DNA of 64,000 nt from Alistipes sp. (GCA_017646625.1 JAGCMF010000030.1:37428-101427), one strand, 5' to 3'; shown: positions 1-9,487, counted from the first letter of the stretch. Numbers and translations: made by a program. The notes: generated by a model from the sequence alone, not told the origin.

Positions 1-2307
1 TCCATCAATCATAACGATGTCGGTAGTGATAATCACACCTTCATTGTCACGTGCAGGAGCACCCATAGGAACATCCTTGAAGTCGTAAACCCAGTTTACG
101 CAGTACTGGTAGAAGGCACGTGTGTCGGGGCTCGATGTGTTGGTGTAGTTGAGCTCCAATGTACGGTCAATATTCCACTTACCCTCGCCCTTACGGAACT
201 GGTCAGTCTTCTCGGTGAAGTATATAGTCTTTGACCATGCGCCATCGAAGACATACTCGTCAACCTTCCATGTTGTTGCAGAGTTAGCGTAGCAGCGGTA
301 TGCAACATACATCTTATCATCAACCTTCGCATATGGATATGTGTTGTTGAGGAATGTTGGGATGTAGTAGTCCTGATCGGGGTTAGTGAAGTTACCATAG
401 TTCTGACCCATGGCTGTGTAGTCAGCAGGCTGAATAGCCACTACGTTAGCAGCCTCATATCCTGTGCCGTTGTACTTGAAGTATGCATAACGCTTCTCAC
501 TCTTCACTGTGAGAGCAAGGCGTGATACCGCAGCAGTAGGCTCTACAGATGTAACAACCATGTTGATGAACTTAGGCTCCTTAGGATCACCATACTTCGA
601 TATAGAGCAGAAGTAGCCATAGAGTGTACACTCGAGACCATCTGTAAGCATAGCCTTAACCTCGTCAGTAGCGCCATAAACGCTACCCTCAGCCTTCTCA
701 GCGCCGTCGATAGTGAAGTTGAAGTAGTTACCGCTAACAACAACCTGACCTGACATCTTAGCGTAGAATGCATAGTCATCGTATGTGCGCTCAACAAGGA
801 GATTATCTGCAGCAGCACCAGTGATATCCATAGGTGTAGGATACTTAACAGTGGTTGTGCCAGTCTTCTCTACGGTAACATCGCCCTTAGAGTAGTCGAT
901 CTGGAAACCGCAGTTGTAAGAGCCGATAGGGCCAGATACTGTAACCTCATCACCAACTGCAAGACCGAGGTTTGCAGCCTTGTAGATAAGTACTGAACCA
1001 CCATTGTCGGTGAGGATAGGACCCTGTGTTGAGAGAGCAGAGATGTAACCCTTAACCTCTACAACATCACCCTTAGCCGCTGAGCCAAGAACAGATGTGT
1101 AGGCGTTACCAGCGTCGATAGCTGGAACCTCGCCAACGCTTACAACGATAACGTTAAGGTATCTGCCGCTTGATACTGATACGAGGTAGCCGTAAACGGT
1201 TGTCTTCTCGCCAGCAGTGAAGAGAGCCTTAACCTCGTCAGAAGCACCGTAGATGCTACCCTCGGCAGTCTCAGCGCCATCCATAGCGATGTTGATGTAG
1301 CCCTTCTCTGAGATTGAAGGAGTACCCTCGAACACAACAAACTGAGCGTAGCAATCCTCAGTACGTGTTGTGAGGATGTTATCCATAGCTGCGCCATCAA
1401 GCGCTACTGGCTGTGGGTATGCAACAGTTGTTGTACCTGTCTTCTCGATAGTGAGGCCTGTAGTGCCAATCTGGAAGCCAGTGTTGTAAGACGAGATAGT
1501 ACCAGTAAGCTCTACTACGTCACCAATCTCATAGCCAGAAGTCTTGTAGAGAAGTATAGAGCCACCATTGTCAGTGAGGATAGGACCCTGTGTTGAGAGA
1601 GCTGAGATGTAACCTCTAACCTCCACAACATCATCCTTAGCTGCAGTGCCGAGGACAGATGTGTACTCTGCAGGCTGCTCTGGAGTCTCTGGCTGCTCTG
1701 GTGTCTCGGGAGTCTCTGTTGCAGGCTCCTCGTCAGAGTAGTTGTAAGTAACCACAACATACTCACCCTCGCGCGCATCATCAGCAACGGGGATAACACT
1801 CTTAAGCTTGTTGATTGTCTTTGGAGTTAGTGCTTTGGCATAATCCTCCTCCGACTCCCAGATAGTCTTGTAGTCATCCTCTGTGAGTGTGTACTCGGTA
1901 GCGGCGTTCATGAGCATAACATCCTCTGGAATATCCAAAGCGAGGGTGTATGTAGCAAGCACGAGTGAGCCATCGTCCCACACGGGGTACTTTGCGTCGA
2001 TGAAGGCTGGCATATATGCTGCAACCTCATCCTGTGTAGCGAAATACTTATTCTTGCCAATGGCTGCGAGTGCTGCAGTAGCCTCCTCGCCCTCCGCCTG
2101 TGCAAGGGCAACGTTTGTAGAGTTTTTAGCGATGGCAGCATAGTCGTCGTCGGTGAGTGTGATGCTCGCCTCCTGCACATCCGTAATAGTGCCATCGTTG
2201 TTGTAACCGGGCAGATAGTGCTCGTTGAAGTAGTCTGTCTGGCAGCTCAAAGCCATAAGAGCTACACCTGCCATCGCAACAAACTTTGTGATAATATTCT
2301 TATTCAT
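1..2307 (-). CDS. Surface lipoprotein with duplicated OB-fold-like modules (C-terminus outside window)
   Basis: Open from ATG at 2307 down to base 1 with no stop (769 codons), so the C-terminus lies outside the window. The N-terminus is a lipoprotein signal ending LMALSC, with Cys22 the likely lipidated residue. Residues about 30-190 hold two LTxDDY-type segments, followed by a PETPEQP linker. Two units of about 187 residues start near residues 215 and 402 with TSVLGxAAK, and each carries GYISALSTQGPILTDNGGS and a second strand-rich half. They look like OB-fold domains of the kind found in Bacteroidetes secreted proteins, but I cannot name the family. The gene lies 11 bp downstream of a TonB-dependent receptor gene on the same strand, so it is probably a surface partner of that receptor. 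It is not a recognisable SusD. Function unknown. Confidence 0.85.
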   Translation of the reverse strand, partial: MNKNIITKFVAMAGVALMALSCQTDYFNEHYLPGYNNDGTITDVQEASITLTDDDYAAIAKNSTNVALAQAEGEEATAALAAIGKNKYFATQDEVAAYMPAFIDAKYPVWDDGSLVLATYTLALDIPEDVMLMNAATEYTLTEDDYKTIWESEEDYAKALTPKTINKLKSVIPVADDAREGEYVVVTYNYSDEEPATETPETPEQPETPEQPAEYTSVLGTAAKDDVVEVRGYISALSTQGPILTDNGGSILLYKTSGYEIGDVVELTGTISSYNTGFQIGTTGLTIEKTGTTTVAYPQPVALDGAAMDNILTTRTEDCYAQFVVFEGTPSISEKGYINIAMDGAETAEGSIYGASDEVKALFTAGEKTTVYGYLVSVSSGRYLNVIVVSVGEVPAIDAGNAYTSVLGSAAKGDVVEVKGYISALSTQGPILTDNGGSVLIYKAANLGLAVGDEVTVSGPIGSYNCGFQIDYSKGDVTVEKTGTTTVKYPTPMDITGAAADNLLVERTYDDYAFYAKMSGQVVVSGNYFNFTIDGAEKAEGSVYGATDEVKAMLTDGLECTLYGYFCSISKYGDPKEPKFINMVVTSVEPTAAVSRLALTVKSEKRYAYFKYNGTGYEAANVVAIQPADYTAMGQNYGNFTNPDQDYYIPTFLNNTYPYAKVDDKMYVAYRCYANSATTWKVDEYVFDGAWSKTIYFTEKTDQFRKGEGKWNIDRTLELNYTNTSSPDTRAFYQYCVNWVYDFKDVPMGAPARDNEGVIITTDIVMIDG

Positions 2308-2318
2308 AGTAGTAGTTC

Positions 2319-5027
2319 CTAGAAGCTAATTTTTAGACGTACTGTGTATGTGCGACCGAATGAGTACATAACGGCGTAGCAGTCCTGCCAGCCCTTTGCG
2401 TCAGTAGCACACTGCGCATCCATAACGTAGTTATAGTTGTAGAGGTTGTTAACGTTACCATAGATTGTGGCGTTAACCTTACCAATCTTGAAGGCGTAGC
2501 TTGCCGAGAGGTCGAGCTGGTGGCCTACAGGAATCTTCCATGGGTCGTTAACAGTTGTTGTTGTGTTAGCCACAGCTGTAGAGCCGAGGTAGAAGTCGGC
2601 ATAGTTGTTAGCGTAGAGGTTGAAGTTAGCGCTGAGGCGCATGCCCTTGAATGGGAAGAGGTCTACGCCAACGGCTGCTGTTGTCTGTGCCGAGCCAGCA
2701 ACGTGTACACCCTTCTGCTCGAGCTCAATCCAAGCGTGGTCCTCTGCCATGATGCCCGATGCTATTGTGCCGTCGAGCTTCGCTGTCATAGGCTGACCCT
2801 GTGAGTCGTAGTAGTAACCGCGTGCGTTGCTTGACCAGATCCAGTCGCCCCATGAGAGCATACCGGTGATGTTAATCCAACGTGCAGGCTTATAGCGAAG
2901 GTCGAGCTCTACGCCGGCATGACGTGCGTCGATGCCTGTGAGGTTAACACGTGCATAGTCGCCGTTAGACATGAGCTTTGAACGTATGTCAGCCTTATCC
3001 ATCCACAATGTGTAGTATGCGTTGATGTTCATTGCGAACTTCTCTGTGCGCAAGCCGTAGCCACCCTCAACAGAGAATACCTTCTCGTTAACGGCATCAG
3101 GGTTTGTGATGTGGCTTGTTGTAGACTGAAGGAACGCACCACCAGAGAAGAATGGAGCACGTGAGATGTAACCTACGTTGAGGAAGAGGTTAGAGGCGTT
3201 TGTGACGTTGTAGTTAACACCCGCCTTTGCAGTGAATCCCACGAAGTTCATAGTCTCTGAACGCTGGTGTGCCTCGTCGTAGTAGAAGCGGTCCACACGC
3301 CAGTAGCCTGTGTTAGATACAGAGCCTGATACGAAGGCGTTGAGCTTGTTGTGTGTATACTCGAGCTGTGCGAAGACGCCCTCCTGGTGTACGTGACCAT
3401 CATAGTCGCGGTATACGATATCGCCCACTGTGAGCTTCTCGTTCTTCCAATTAGGGTCAGCCGCAGCGGCGTTGTTCTCCACCTTCACGTTCTTACGGTC
3501 GCCATCGTCGATGAAGTACTCACCGCCGTAGAGGTCGATAATCTCGTTTGTGTGCTGACCCACGTAGTAGCGCACGTCGACACCTGCCGAGAGCTCCAAG
3601 CCTGGGAGCAACTCGTTAGAGTATGTAGAGAGCAGACCGTACCACATGTGGTTGTTCACAGACTTCGACATAACCATGTTAGAACCTGTTGTGCTTGCCA
3701 TGTTCATATCCTGGATAGCGCCGTAGTCGAAGGTACCATCCTCCATGTTACGGAAGTCGTAGAGGAGCTTACCGTTAGATGAGCCATTCCACATAGAACG
3801 GTATGCCGATGTACGACCCTGGCCAGAGTAGCCTGAGCCACGACCTATAGATACGTAGAGGGCTGTTGAGAGTGATGACTTGTGGTCTATCTGCCACTGG
3901 TGGTTAAGAGATATCTGTGGCTTGTGGTACTCGTTAGTCATTGACGAACGTTCCTTGCCGCTGTTGTCGAAGCCGTATACGGCGTTGTAGCGATACTTAT
4001 CCTTCTCGCCAGTCCAGCGTGCTACGTTGTTCCACTCCTCGATAGAGAGACCAGCATATAGAGGCTTACGCTGGTTGTGGCGCTGTGGTGCACCGAAAGC
4101 AGTAAGCGAGAGCTGGTGGTTAGAGTTGATACGCTTTGAGATGTTTACGAACCAGTTGTACGCATCGTAGCCAGTACCCTGGATGTAGCCGTCGCCCCAG
4201 CGCTTTGCAAGGAGCACACTCATTGCCCATCCGTTATCCATGAGACCTGTTGAGAAGCTTACAGACATTGTGTTAGCGCCATCGTTACCTATGCCGTACG
4301 ATACTGTGCCGCCCTTCTTTGCGTCGATGGTGTTTGTCACGATGTTGATAGTACCACCCACTGAAGGTGCCGATATCTTCGAGGCACCCATACCGCGCTG
4401 TGTCTGCATAGAACGTGTCACGTCAGAGAGGCCTGCCCAGTTAGACCAGTATAGGCCACCCCACTCCATGTCGTTCACGGGCACACCGTTGATCATCACG
4501 GCGATGTTTGCCGACTTGAAACCACGCATGTTGATCTTCGAGTCGCCATAGCCACCACCATCCTTTGTTACGTATACACCAGGTGTAGACTTAAGGATTT
4601 CGGGGAACTCCTGGCCACCGAGCTTGAACTCGATCTCGGAAGCTGCAACTGTAGATACGGCAACAGGTGTACGGCGCTGCACGGCGATAGACTGTGTGAT
4701 AACCACGTCGTCCATGGCGATGGCGTCGAGCTCCATCTTGATAACGCCGAAGTTGTGCTGTGCACCCGCGGTGTTGGCGTCAAGGAGCTGTGTCTTGTAG
4801 TTCAAATAGCTAATTTGAACCTGCGAATTACCGCCACTCAACTGTAGTCTGAAACTACCGTCAGTGTCGGTGCTTGTGCCGATAGTCGTGCTGGGGATAA
4901 TCACCGTAGCGCCGATCAGTGGCTGATCGTTCTCGTCGACAACTGTACCCGTCACGATAGTCTGTGCCGATACGGTAAGCGTAGCAGCAAGACCAAGCAT
5001 CAGAAGTAAAAGTCTCTTCATAAGCAT
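2319..5027 (-). CDS. TonB-dependent outer membrane receptor
   Basis: 902 residues. A signal peptide (MKRLLLLMLGLAATLTVSAQ) is followed by a carboxypeptidase-regulatory-like domain at about 24-105 (TVVDENDQPLIGATV), a plug domain at about 115-240 (NMRGFKSANIAVMINGVPV, GGTINIVTNT) and a long beta-barrel ending in an aromatic residue (RLKISF), as usual for outer membrane barrels. Such receptors import large or scarce ligands using TonB energy. The ligand cannot be read from the sequence. No SusD homologue is adjacent; the downstream gene encodes a different lipoprotein. M1 (5027) and M3 (5021) are both possible starts, and M3 gives the more typical signal peptide. A good promoter lies 78 bp upstream. 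Confidence 0.95.
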   Translation of the reverse strand: MLMKRLLLLMLGLAATLTVSAQTIVTGTVVDENDQPLIGATVIIPSTTIGTSTDTDGSFRLQLSGGNSQVQISYLNYKTQLLDANTAGAQHNFGVIKMELDAIAMDDVVITQSIAVQRRTPVAVSTVAASEIEFKLGGQEFPEILKSTPGVYVTKDGGGYGDSKINMRGFKSANIAVMINGVPVNDMEWGGLYWSNWAGLSDVTRSMQTQRGMGASKISAPSVGGTINIVTNTIDAKKGGTVSYGIGNDGANTMSVSFSTGLMDNGWAMSVLLAKRWGDGYIQGTGYDAYNWFVNISKRINSNHQLSLTAFGAPQRHNQRKPLYAGLSIEEWNNVARWTGEKDKYRYNAVYGFDNSGKERSSMTNEYHKPQISLNHQWQIDHKSSLSTALYVSIGRGSGYSGQGRTSAYRSMWNGSSNGKLLYDFRNMEDGTFDYGAIQDMNMASTTGSNMVMSKSVNNHMWYGLLSTYSNELLPGLELSAGVDVRYYVGQHTNEIIDLYGGEYFIDDGDRKNVKVENNAAAADPNWKNEKLTVGDIVYRDYDGHVHQEGVFAQLEYTHNKLNAFVSGSVSNTGYWRVDRFYYDEAHQRSETMNFVGFTAKAGVNYNVTNASNLFLNVGYISRAPFFSGGAFLQSTTSHITNPDAVNEKVFSVEGGYGLRTEKFAMNINAYYTLWMDKADIRSKLMSNGDYARVNLTGIDARHAGVELDLRYKPARWINITGMLSWGDWIWSSNARGYYYDSQGQPMTAKLDGTIASGIMAEDHAWIELEQKGVHVAGSAQTTAAVGVDLFPFKGMRLSANFNLYANNYADFYLGSTAVANTTTTVNDPWKIPVGHQLDLSASYAFKIGKVNATIYGNVNNLYNYNYVMDAQCATDAKGWQDCYAVMYSFGRTYTVRLKISF

Positions 5028-5104
5028 TTGATTAAGTTAATAAAATATGTAAGTTATTGTTTGTTTAGCCGATGTTGGGGGGTCTAAAAACAATACTGCC
5101 ACGG

Positions 5105-5135
5105 CAAAGGTAACCTATGCGTGGCAAAAAAACAA
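5105..5135 (-). promoter_or_regulatory. Promoter of the TonB receptor operon
   Basis: On the minus strand TACCTTTG (5105-5112) matches the Bacteroidetes -7 box TAnnTTTG, and TTG at 5133-5135 lies 20 nt upstream at the -33 position. Transcription would start near 5098, leaving a leader of about 70 nt. Confidence 0.7.
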
Positions 5136-5200
5136 ATATAAGACCTCCTATTTGTTTATTTATAAACAATGGGTGGTTTTTGTGGCGTTGCTGCACTGTG

Positions 5201-6121
5201 CTACTTACGCCTCCTGCGTGTTGATAACCAAAATTTTATAAGTCTCCAGCGCATCTTCTCGGGGATGTGTGCGCAGAGTATGTCGCCTATGGATGGTGTT
5301 TTGAATATTGCGGTGCTTGCCTCCAAGGCGCGCATAGCCTCCTCGCTACCCACATCCTGTATAAGTCTATTTAGGCGGTAGCAACGTGCGCGACGCACCT
5401 CACGGTTGTAGCCTCTGCCTACCATGTCGTGGAGCTCGCCCAGCACCACCATCGACTGTATAAGTTTCTCCGACGAGATGGTGTTTGTGCAGCTTGTGGT
5501 GTTGTAGCGGTTGTAGAGGTAGCACCATGCGTTGTGTAGCGTCTTGACGCTGCGGCTGTGGTATATGGCTGTTGTGAGGAACTTCCAATCCTCGGCATAG
5601 CGCAGCGTGGTGTCGAAGCGTATTGCGTGCCTCTGGATTATCTCGCGGCGGTATATCGTGCCTCCTATGCCTATTATCGTGCGGTGGCCTATCACGTGAC
5701 GCAGTGCCTCCTCCTTGGTGCGTGCCTCACGTAGCCTACGACGTCTTGTCCTGCCTTCGGCGAAGATGTCGGTTATCGAGAAGCGTATTATGTCGTAGTC
5801 GTCGAGGTAGGGCTTGCATAGCGCAAATGTCTCGGGGGATAGCTTGTCGTCGGCATCGAGGAAGGCTATCCACTCGCCCTGTGCGTTGTCCAGTCCGAGG
5901 TTACGTGCCGAGCTAACACCGCCGTTGGGCTTGTGTATCACCTGTATGTTGTCGTGACGTGCACCATATTCGTCGCATATCTTGTCGCTGCCATCCGTAC
6001 TACCGTCATTTATGAGTAGTATCTCCGTGTCGCCATACTCCTGCTCGAGGATGCTCTCAATGGCACCACCGAGGTACTCGGCAGCGTTGTATACAGGTAT
6101 GATGACGCTTATTCTTGGCAT
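5201..6121 (-). CDS. Glycosyltransferase family 2
   Basis: 306 residues from the ATG at 6121. The N-terminus MPRISVIIPVYNAAEYL, the GSTDGS nucleotide-sugar motif and AFLDADDK (DXD-like) define a GT-A fold family 2 transferase; a C-terminal basic tail (STRRRRK) follows. The enzyme moves a sugar from a nucleotide donor to a glycan or lipid acceptor; donor and acceptor are unknown. A longer reading frame begins at 6142, but that ATG lies upstream of the -7 box at 6140-6147 and so cannot be in the transcript. The gene stands alone between two divergent or separate units, with no polysaccharide cluster around it. Confidence 0.9.
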   Translation of the reverse strand: MPRISVIIPVYNAAEYLGGAIESILEQEYGDTEILLINDGSTDGSDKICDEYGARHDNIQVIHKPNGGVSSARNLGLDNAQGEWIAFLDADDKLSPETFALCKPYLDDYDIIRFSITDIFAEGRTRRRRLREARTKEEALRHVIGHRTIIGIGGTIYRREIIQRHAIRFDTTLRYAEDWKFLTTAIYHSRSVKTLHNAWCYLYNRYNTTSCTNTISSEKLIQSMVVLGELHDMVGRGYNREVRRARCYRLNRLIQDVGSEEAMRALEASTAIFKTPSIGDILCAHIPEKMRWRLIKFWLSTRRRRK

Positions 6122-6139
6122 AGCGATAGTTTTATGGTG

Positions 6140-6170
6140 CAAAGGTATAGATTTTTACTCGTTGATACAA
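6140..6170 (-). promoter_or_regulatory. Promoter of the family 2 glycosyltransferase
   Basis: Minus-strand TACCTTTG (6140-6147) with TTG (6168-6170) 20 nt upstream. It fixes the translation start at 6121 and implies a very short leader. Confidence 0.7.
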
Positions 6171-6252
6171 CTCCATCCATATATGTTGTGCGCTGCGGAG
6201 CCTGATGATATATTTATTTATTCTTAATAATGATTAATTTCTATAAAATTAT

Positions 6253-6283
6253 TGGTTGCATAATAAAAAAATTACTATCTTTA
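6253..6283 (+). promoter_or_regulatory. Promoter of the cytochrome c maturation unit
   Basis: TTG (6253-6255), a 20-nt spacer, then TATCTTTA (6276-6283), which matches TAnnTTTG at seven of eight positions. The first ATG well downstream is at 6301. Confidence 0.6.
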
Positions 6284-6300
6284 TGCCCTGTATGAGATGT

Positions 6301-7143
6301 ATGCAGAAAGAGAGAGAGTATAGATATCCTGTTGGTGCCATCGTGACTGCTGTGGTAGCCATCCTCACCACCACTCTTCAGGGTGTTGTGGGTGACTTCC
6401 CCGTGGCGTTGTTTAGCTTTCCGCTAAACATCATTGCCATGATGCTATGGCTTGTCTCTCTTACTGTTATATATCGCAATAGGGGCACCTCGCGCCTCTG
6501 CAGAGTGCTCATGTCGAGGTCGGCAACATGGCTCTCGTTGCTCGTCATGGCCACCATAGGCCTTGTGCTTGGTCTGCAGCGAATGCCCTCGAGTGCCTCG
6601 TGGGGAGTTGTTGTGGGTCTGCTCTATGTCATGAGCCACCTCTACCTCATCACGCTACGTGGCATGTGCGCAACAGGGGCTGTGCGCTGGCGCTTCACGC
6701 TCCTGCATCTCGGCCTTCTTATTGCTCTTGGCGCTGGTTTCTGGGGTGCTCCAGATCGTGTGCAGTTGCGCATGGCGGTGGATGGACGTGCCAATAATGT
6801 CGCCTACACCATGTCGGGCGAGGCACACACGCTTGACTACTACATCAGTCTCAAGGAGTTTAGCGTAAGGCCTGGGGGCGGTGGTGAGCATATGCAGTAT
6901 GAGGCTACGGTCACTGTAGATAGAGAGGATGTGGTGTTGCGGGTAAATCACCCATACTCACGCACATGGGCCGAGAAGATATATATCGTAAACCACGGTG
7001 CGCAGCCCGCGGGCAACTATGTTGTCGTGGAGATTGTCATCGAGCCGTGGCAGTGGCTCTCGGCGGCGGGCATAGTGATGCTCATTGTGGGTGCTGTGCT
7101 GATGTTTCTACGTGGCCCACGTAGGCTTAATGGTGATGTGTAA
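6301..7143 (+). CDS. ResB-like cytochrome c maturation membrane protein
   Basis: 280 residues from the ATG at 6301; starts at 6283 or 6292 are also in frame. Four hydrophobic segments lie in the first 160 residues, then a soluble domain of about 80 residues (NHPYSRTWAEKIYIVNHG), then a last membrane helix (WLSAAGIVMLIVGAVLMFL). This is the plan of ResB/Ccs1 proteins of cytochrome c maturation system II, which work with CcsA to move heme across the membrane and attach it to CxxCH motifs. It is short compared with the 400-550 residues of many ResB proteins, as is common in Bacteroidetes. The next gene encodes CcsA (11 bp away) and the third a multi-heme cytochrome, which supports the assignment. 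The family assignment is by topology and context rather than by catalytic residues. Confidence 0.75.
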   Translation: MQKEREYRYPVGAIVTAVVAILTTTLQGVVGDFPVALFSFPLNIIAMMLWLVSLTVIYRNRGTSRLCRVLMSRSATWLSLLVMATIGLVLGLQRMPSSASWGVVVGLLYVMSHLYLITLRGMCATGAVRWRFTLLHLGLLIALGAGFWGAPDRVQLRMAVDGRANNVAYTMSGEAHTLDYYISLKEFSVRPGGGGEHMQYEATVTVDREDVVLRVNHPYSRTWAEKIYIVNHGAQPAGNYVVVEIVIEPWQWLSAAGIVMLIVGAVLMFLRGPRRLNGDV

Positions 7144-7154
7144 TATGTAGAGGT

Positions 7155-7940
7155 ATGATGCTTGGCTGGAACATATTTCCCTTTATGGCTGCTGCCGTTG
7201 TTCTCCTCGCCTTCGCGGGTGCTGTCGTAGCCTTTGTGCGTAGAGAGCGCAGTGGTGGTGCCATGCTCCTTATGGCGGGTGCTATAGCCATCATGCTCAC
7301 CTTCATTGCCATGCTGTGGCTCACGCTGCAGCGCCCTCCGCTACGCACCATGGGCGAGACACGCCTGTGGTACTCCCTCTTCTTGCTTGTTGCGGGACTC
7401 TTCACCTATGGCCGTTGGCGCTACCGCTGGATAATGCTCTTTGCTGCCATCCTCGCCACGGTCTTTATCCTTATCAACATCCTCAAGCCCGAGATTCACG
7501 ACCAGACGCTTATGCCGGCATTGCAGAGTGTGTGGTTTGTGCCGCATGTCTCGATATATATGTTCTCCTATGCGCTGCTTGGCTGTGGCACGTTGCTGTC
7601 CCTTGTGGCCCTTGTTCGTGGCAACCACGACCTCGATGAGGCCATCGAACGCCTCCTCTATGGCGGTGTCGCCTTCCTCACCGTGGGCATGCTCACGGGG
7701 GCTCTATGGGCGAAGGATGCGTGGGGAGCATACTGGAGTTGGGATGCCAAGGAGTCGTGGGCGGCAGTCACCTGGGCGCTATACCTTGTGGCGCTGCATA
7801 TGTCGCCAGCCATCACGCCACGCCGCCCCCGCACCCTCTATGTAGTCATCATCCTTGCCTTCCTTGCGCTGCAGATGTGCTGGTATGGTGTCAACTACCT
7901 GCCCTCGGCAGCCGATAGTGTTCATGCTTACAATCAATAA
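7155..7940 (+). CDS. ccsA: Cytochrome c assembly protein CcsA/ResC
   Basis: 261 residues, seven to eight membrane helices. The tryptophan-rich WWD heme-binding motif is clear at about 193-205 (WGAYWSWDAKESW), and histidines in VPHVSIYMFSY and LVALHMSP are placed like the family's heme axial ligands. CcsA carries heme to the outer face of the inner membrane and ligates it to apocytochromes together with ResB. Start: two ATG codons in tandem (7155 and 7158). The order resB-like, ccsA, multi-heme peroxidase suggests a small dedicated maturation unit with its own substrate. Confidence 0.92.
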   Translation: MMLGWNIFPFMAAAVVLLAFAGAVVAFVRRERSGGAMLLMAGAIAIMLTFIAMLWLTLQRPPLRTMGETRLWYSLFLLVAGLFTYGRWRYRWIMLFAAILATVFILINILKPEIHDQTLMPALQSVWFVPHVSIYMFSYALLGCGTLLSLVALVRGNHDLDEAIERLLYGGVAFLTVGMLTGALWAKDAWGAYWSWDAKESWAAVTWALYLVALHMSPAITPRRPRTLYVVIILAFLALQMCWYGVNYLPSAADSVHAYNQ

Positions 7941-7961
7941 TAACAACTAAACAGACTATCT

Positions 7962-9410
7962 ATGAAAAACCTGAAGAAGAGTCAGATCTTTCTGATTGCG
8001 ACGCTGGCACTCGTTGTAGTGCTCTTTGTTGCCTACCGCATCACTATTGCGCCTCCTTCTGCAGAGCTTGCTCCGGAGGCACGTGTTGCTGCCATCTTGG
8101 AGGATGGTGGCTGTGCTATGTGTCATAGTGCAGAGTCCGAGTTGCCATTCTACGCCTCGTTCCCTATTGCCGAGGGTATGATTATGGCGGATATTGAGGA
8201 GGGATATAGAGCCTTCGACGTAATGCCTCTTGTCGAGGCGTTGGCGGATGGTGCTGTGCCCGATCCTGTTGATGTTGCCAAGGTGGAGAAGGTTATTGCT
8301 GATGGCACTATGCCTGCTGCGAAGTACTACCTCATGCACTGGGGTTCGCAGTCTACAGATGCCAAGGGTGATATCGTTGCTGCGTGGGCACGCGACTACC
8401 GCGTGGCATACTATGGCGATGGCCTCGAGGGTGACCGTGCTGGCGAGCCTGTGCGTCCTATCCTCGCTGCGGAGGGTGTCGATGCTCGCAAGGTGGCATT
8501 GGGCTTCGCCTTGTACCACGACACACGCCTCTCTGTAGACCACACCATCTCATGCGCATCATGCCATGGTCTTAACACCGGAGGTGTGGATAACCATCAA
8601 TACTCTGATGGCGTTGAGGGACGTATGGGTGGCGTTAATGCTCCTACGGTATACAACGCTGTCTATAACTTCGTGCAGTTCTGGGATGGCCGTGCTGTGA
8701 CTCTCGCTGACCAGGCTGCGGGTCCTCCGGTGAACCCTGTTGAGATGGCCTATACGTCGTTCGACGAGATTGTTGCCGAGCTAAAGAAGGATGAGGAGTA
8801 TGTGAGACTCTTTGCCGAGCTATACCCATCGGAGGGCATCACACAGGCCTCTATCACCAACGCTATCGAGGAGTTCGAGCGCACGCTTGTGACACCTAAC
8901 TCGGCCTTCGACAAGTGGCTCATGGGCGATGCCGAGGCCATCACTGCCGAGGAGCTTCGTGGTTATGAGCTCTTCAAGGAGCATAGCTGTGCAACATGCC
9001 ATGTAGGTCCTAACCTCGGTGGCTTGTCGTATGAGCTTATGGGTCTTCGCCGCCACTACTTCGATGACCGTGGCCTAGAGCTTACGGAGGAGGATAATGG
9101 CCGCTTCAAGCAGACACAGGATGAACGTGACCGCCACCGCTTCAAGGTGCCTGGCCTACGCAACATTGAGCTTACATGGCCCTACTACCACGATGGCACA
9201 CGTCTTACTATGTATGATGCTATTCGCGATATGGCACTCTACCAGTGCGATGTAGAGCTTGAGGATGCAGATATCAACTCTATCGAGGCCTTCTTGCGCA
9301 CCCTCACAGGTGAGTACAATGGTGTGAAACTTACTAACGAGAATCACTATGGCGAGGTCTTTCACCACGACCATGACCATGATCACGACCACGACCATGA
9401 CCACGAGTAG
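7962..9410 (+). CDS. Tri-heme cytochrome c peroxidase with His-Asp-rich tail
   Basis: 482 residues. A membrane anchor or signal (about 8-25) precedes three c-type heme motifs: CAMCH at 51-55, CASCH at 198-202 and CATCH at 343-347. The second and third belong to the standard di-heme CcpA/MauG fold (NAPTVYNAVYN, FWDGRA, FKVPGLRNIELTWPYYHDG). The first is an extra N-terminal heme domain, as in the quinol-linked tri-heme peroxidases related to E. coli YhjA. Such enzymes reduce hydrogen peroxide in the periplasm, and the extra heme may take electrons directly from quinol. The C-terminus ends in about fifteen residues of alternating His and Asp, encoded by a CAYGAY hexanucleotide repeat (9362-9407); this could bind metal, which is inference. 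It lies 21 bp after ccsA. Confidence 0.93.
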   Translation: MKNLKKSQIFLIATLALVVVLFVAYRITIAPPSAELAPEARVAAILEDGGCAMCHSAESELPFYASFPIAEGMIMADIEEGYRAFDVMPLVEALADGAVPDPVDVAKVEKVIADGTMPAAKYYLMHWGSQSTDAKGDIVAAWARDYRVAYYGDGLEGDRAGEPVRPILAAEGVDARKVALGFALYHDTRLSVDHTISCASCHGLNTGGVDNHQYSDGVEGRMGGVNAPTVYNAVYNFVQFWDGRAVTLADQAAGPPVNPVEMAYTSFDEIVAELKKDEEYVRLFAELYPSEGITQASITNAIEEFERTLVTPNSAFDKWLMGDAEAITAEELRGYELFKEHSCATCHVGPNLGGLSYELMGLRRHYFDDRGLELTEEDNGRFKQTQDERDRHRFKVPGLRNIELTWPYYHDGTRLTMYDAIRDMALYQCDVELEDADINSIEAFLRTLTGEYNGVKLTNENHYGEVFHHDHDHDHDHDHDHE

Positions 9411-9430
9411 TGATTAGTTGTGGTAACGCA

Positions 9431-9466
9431 AAAGGGAATGACTTGTTAGGTCATTCCCTTTTTATT
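9431..9466. terminator. Bidirectional terminator between the peroxidase gene and ridA
   Basis: A perfect 12-bp stem (9431-9442 with 9450-9461, 7-nt loop) flanked by T on one side and A on the other. It can end transcripts from both converging genes. Confidence 0.85.
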
Positions 9467-9487
9467 TAGCCTCTATGGCCGTGCAAA

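Noticed and set aside
9362-9407. Sequencing or assembly artefact in the His-Asp repeat
   Set aside because: The repeat units differ in third bases (CAC/CAT, GAC/GAT), so it is not a simple polymerase stutter, and the frame ends in a normal stop codon before a good terminator.
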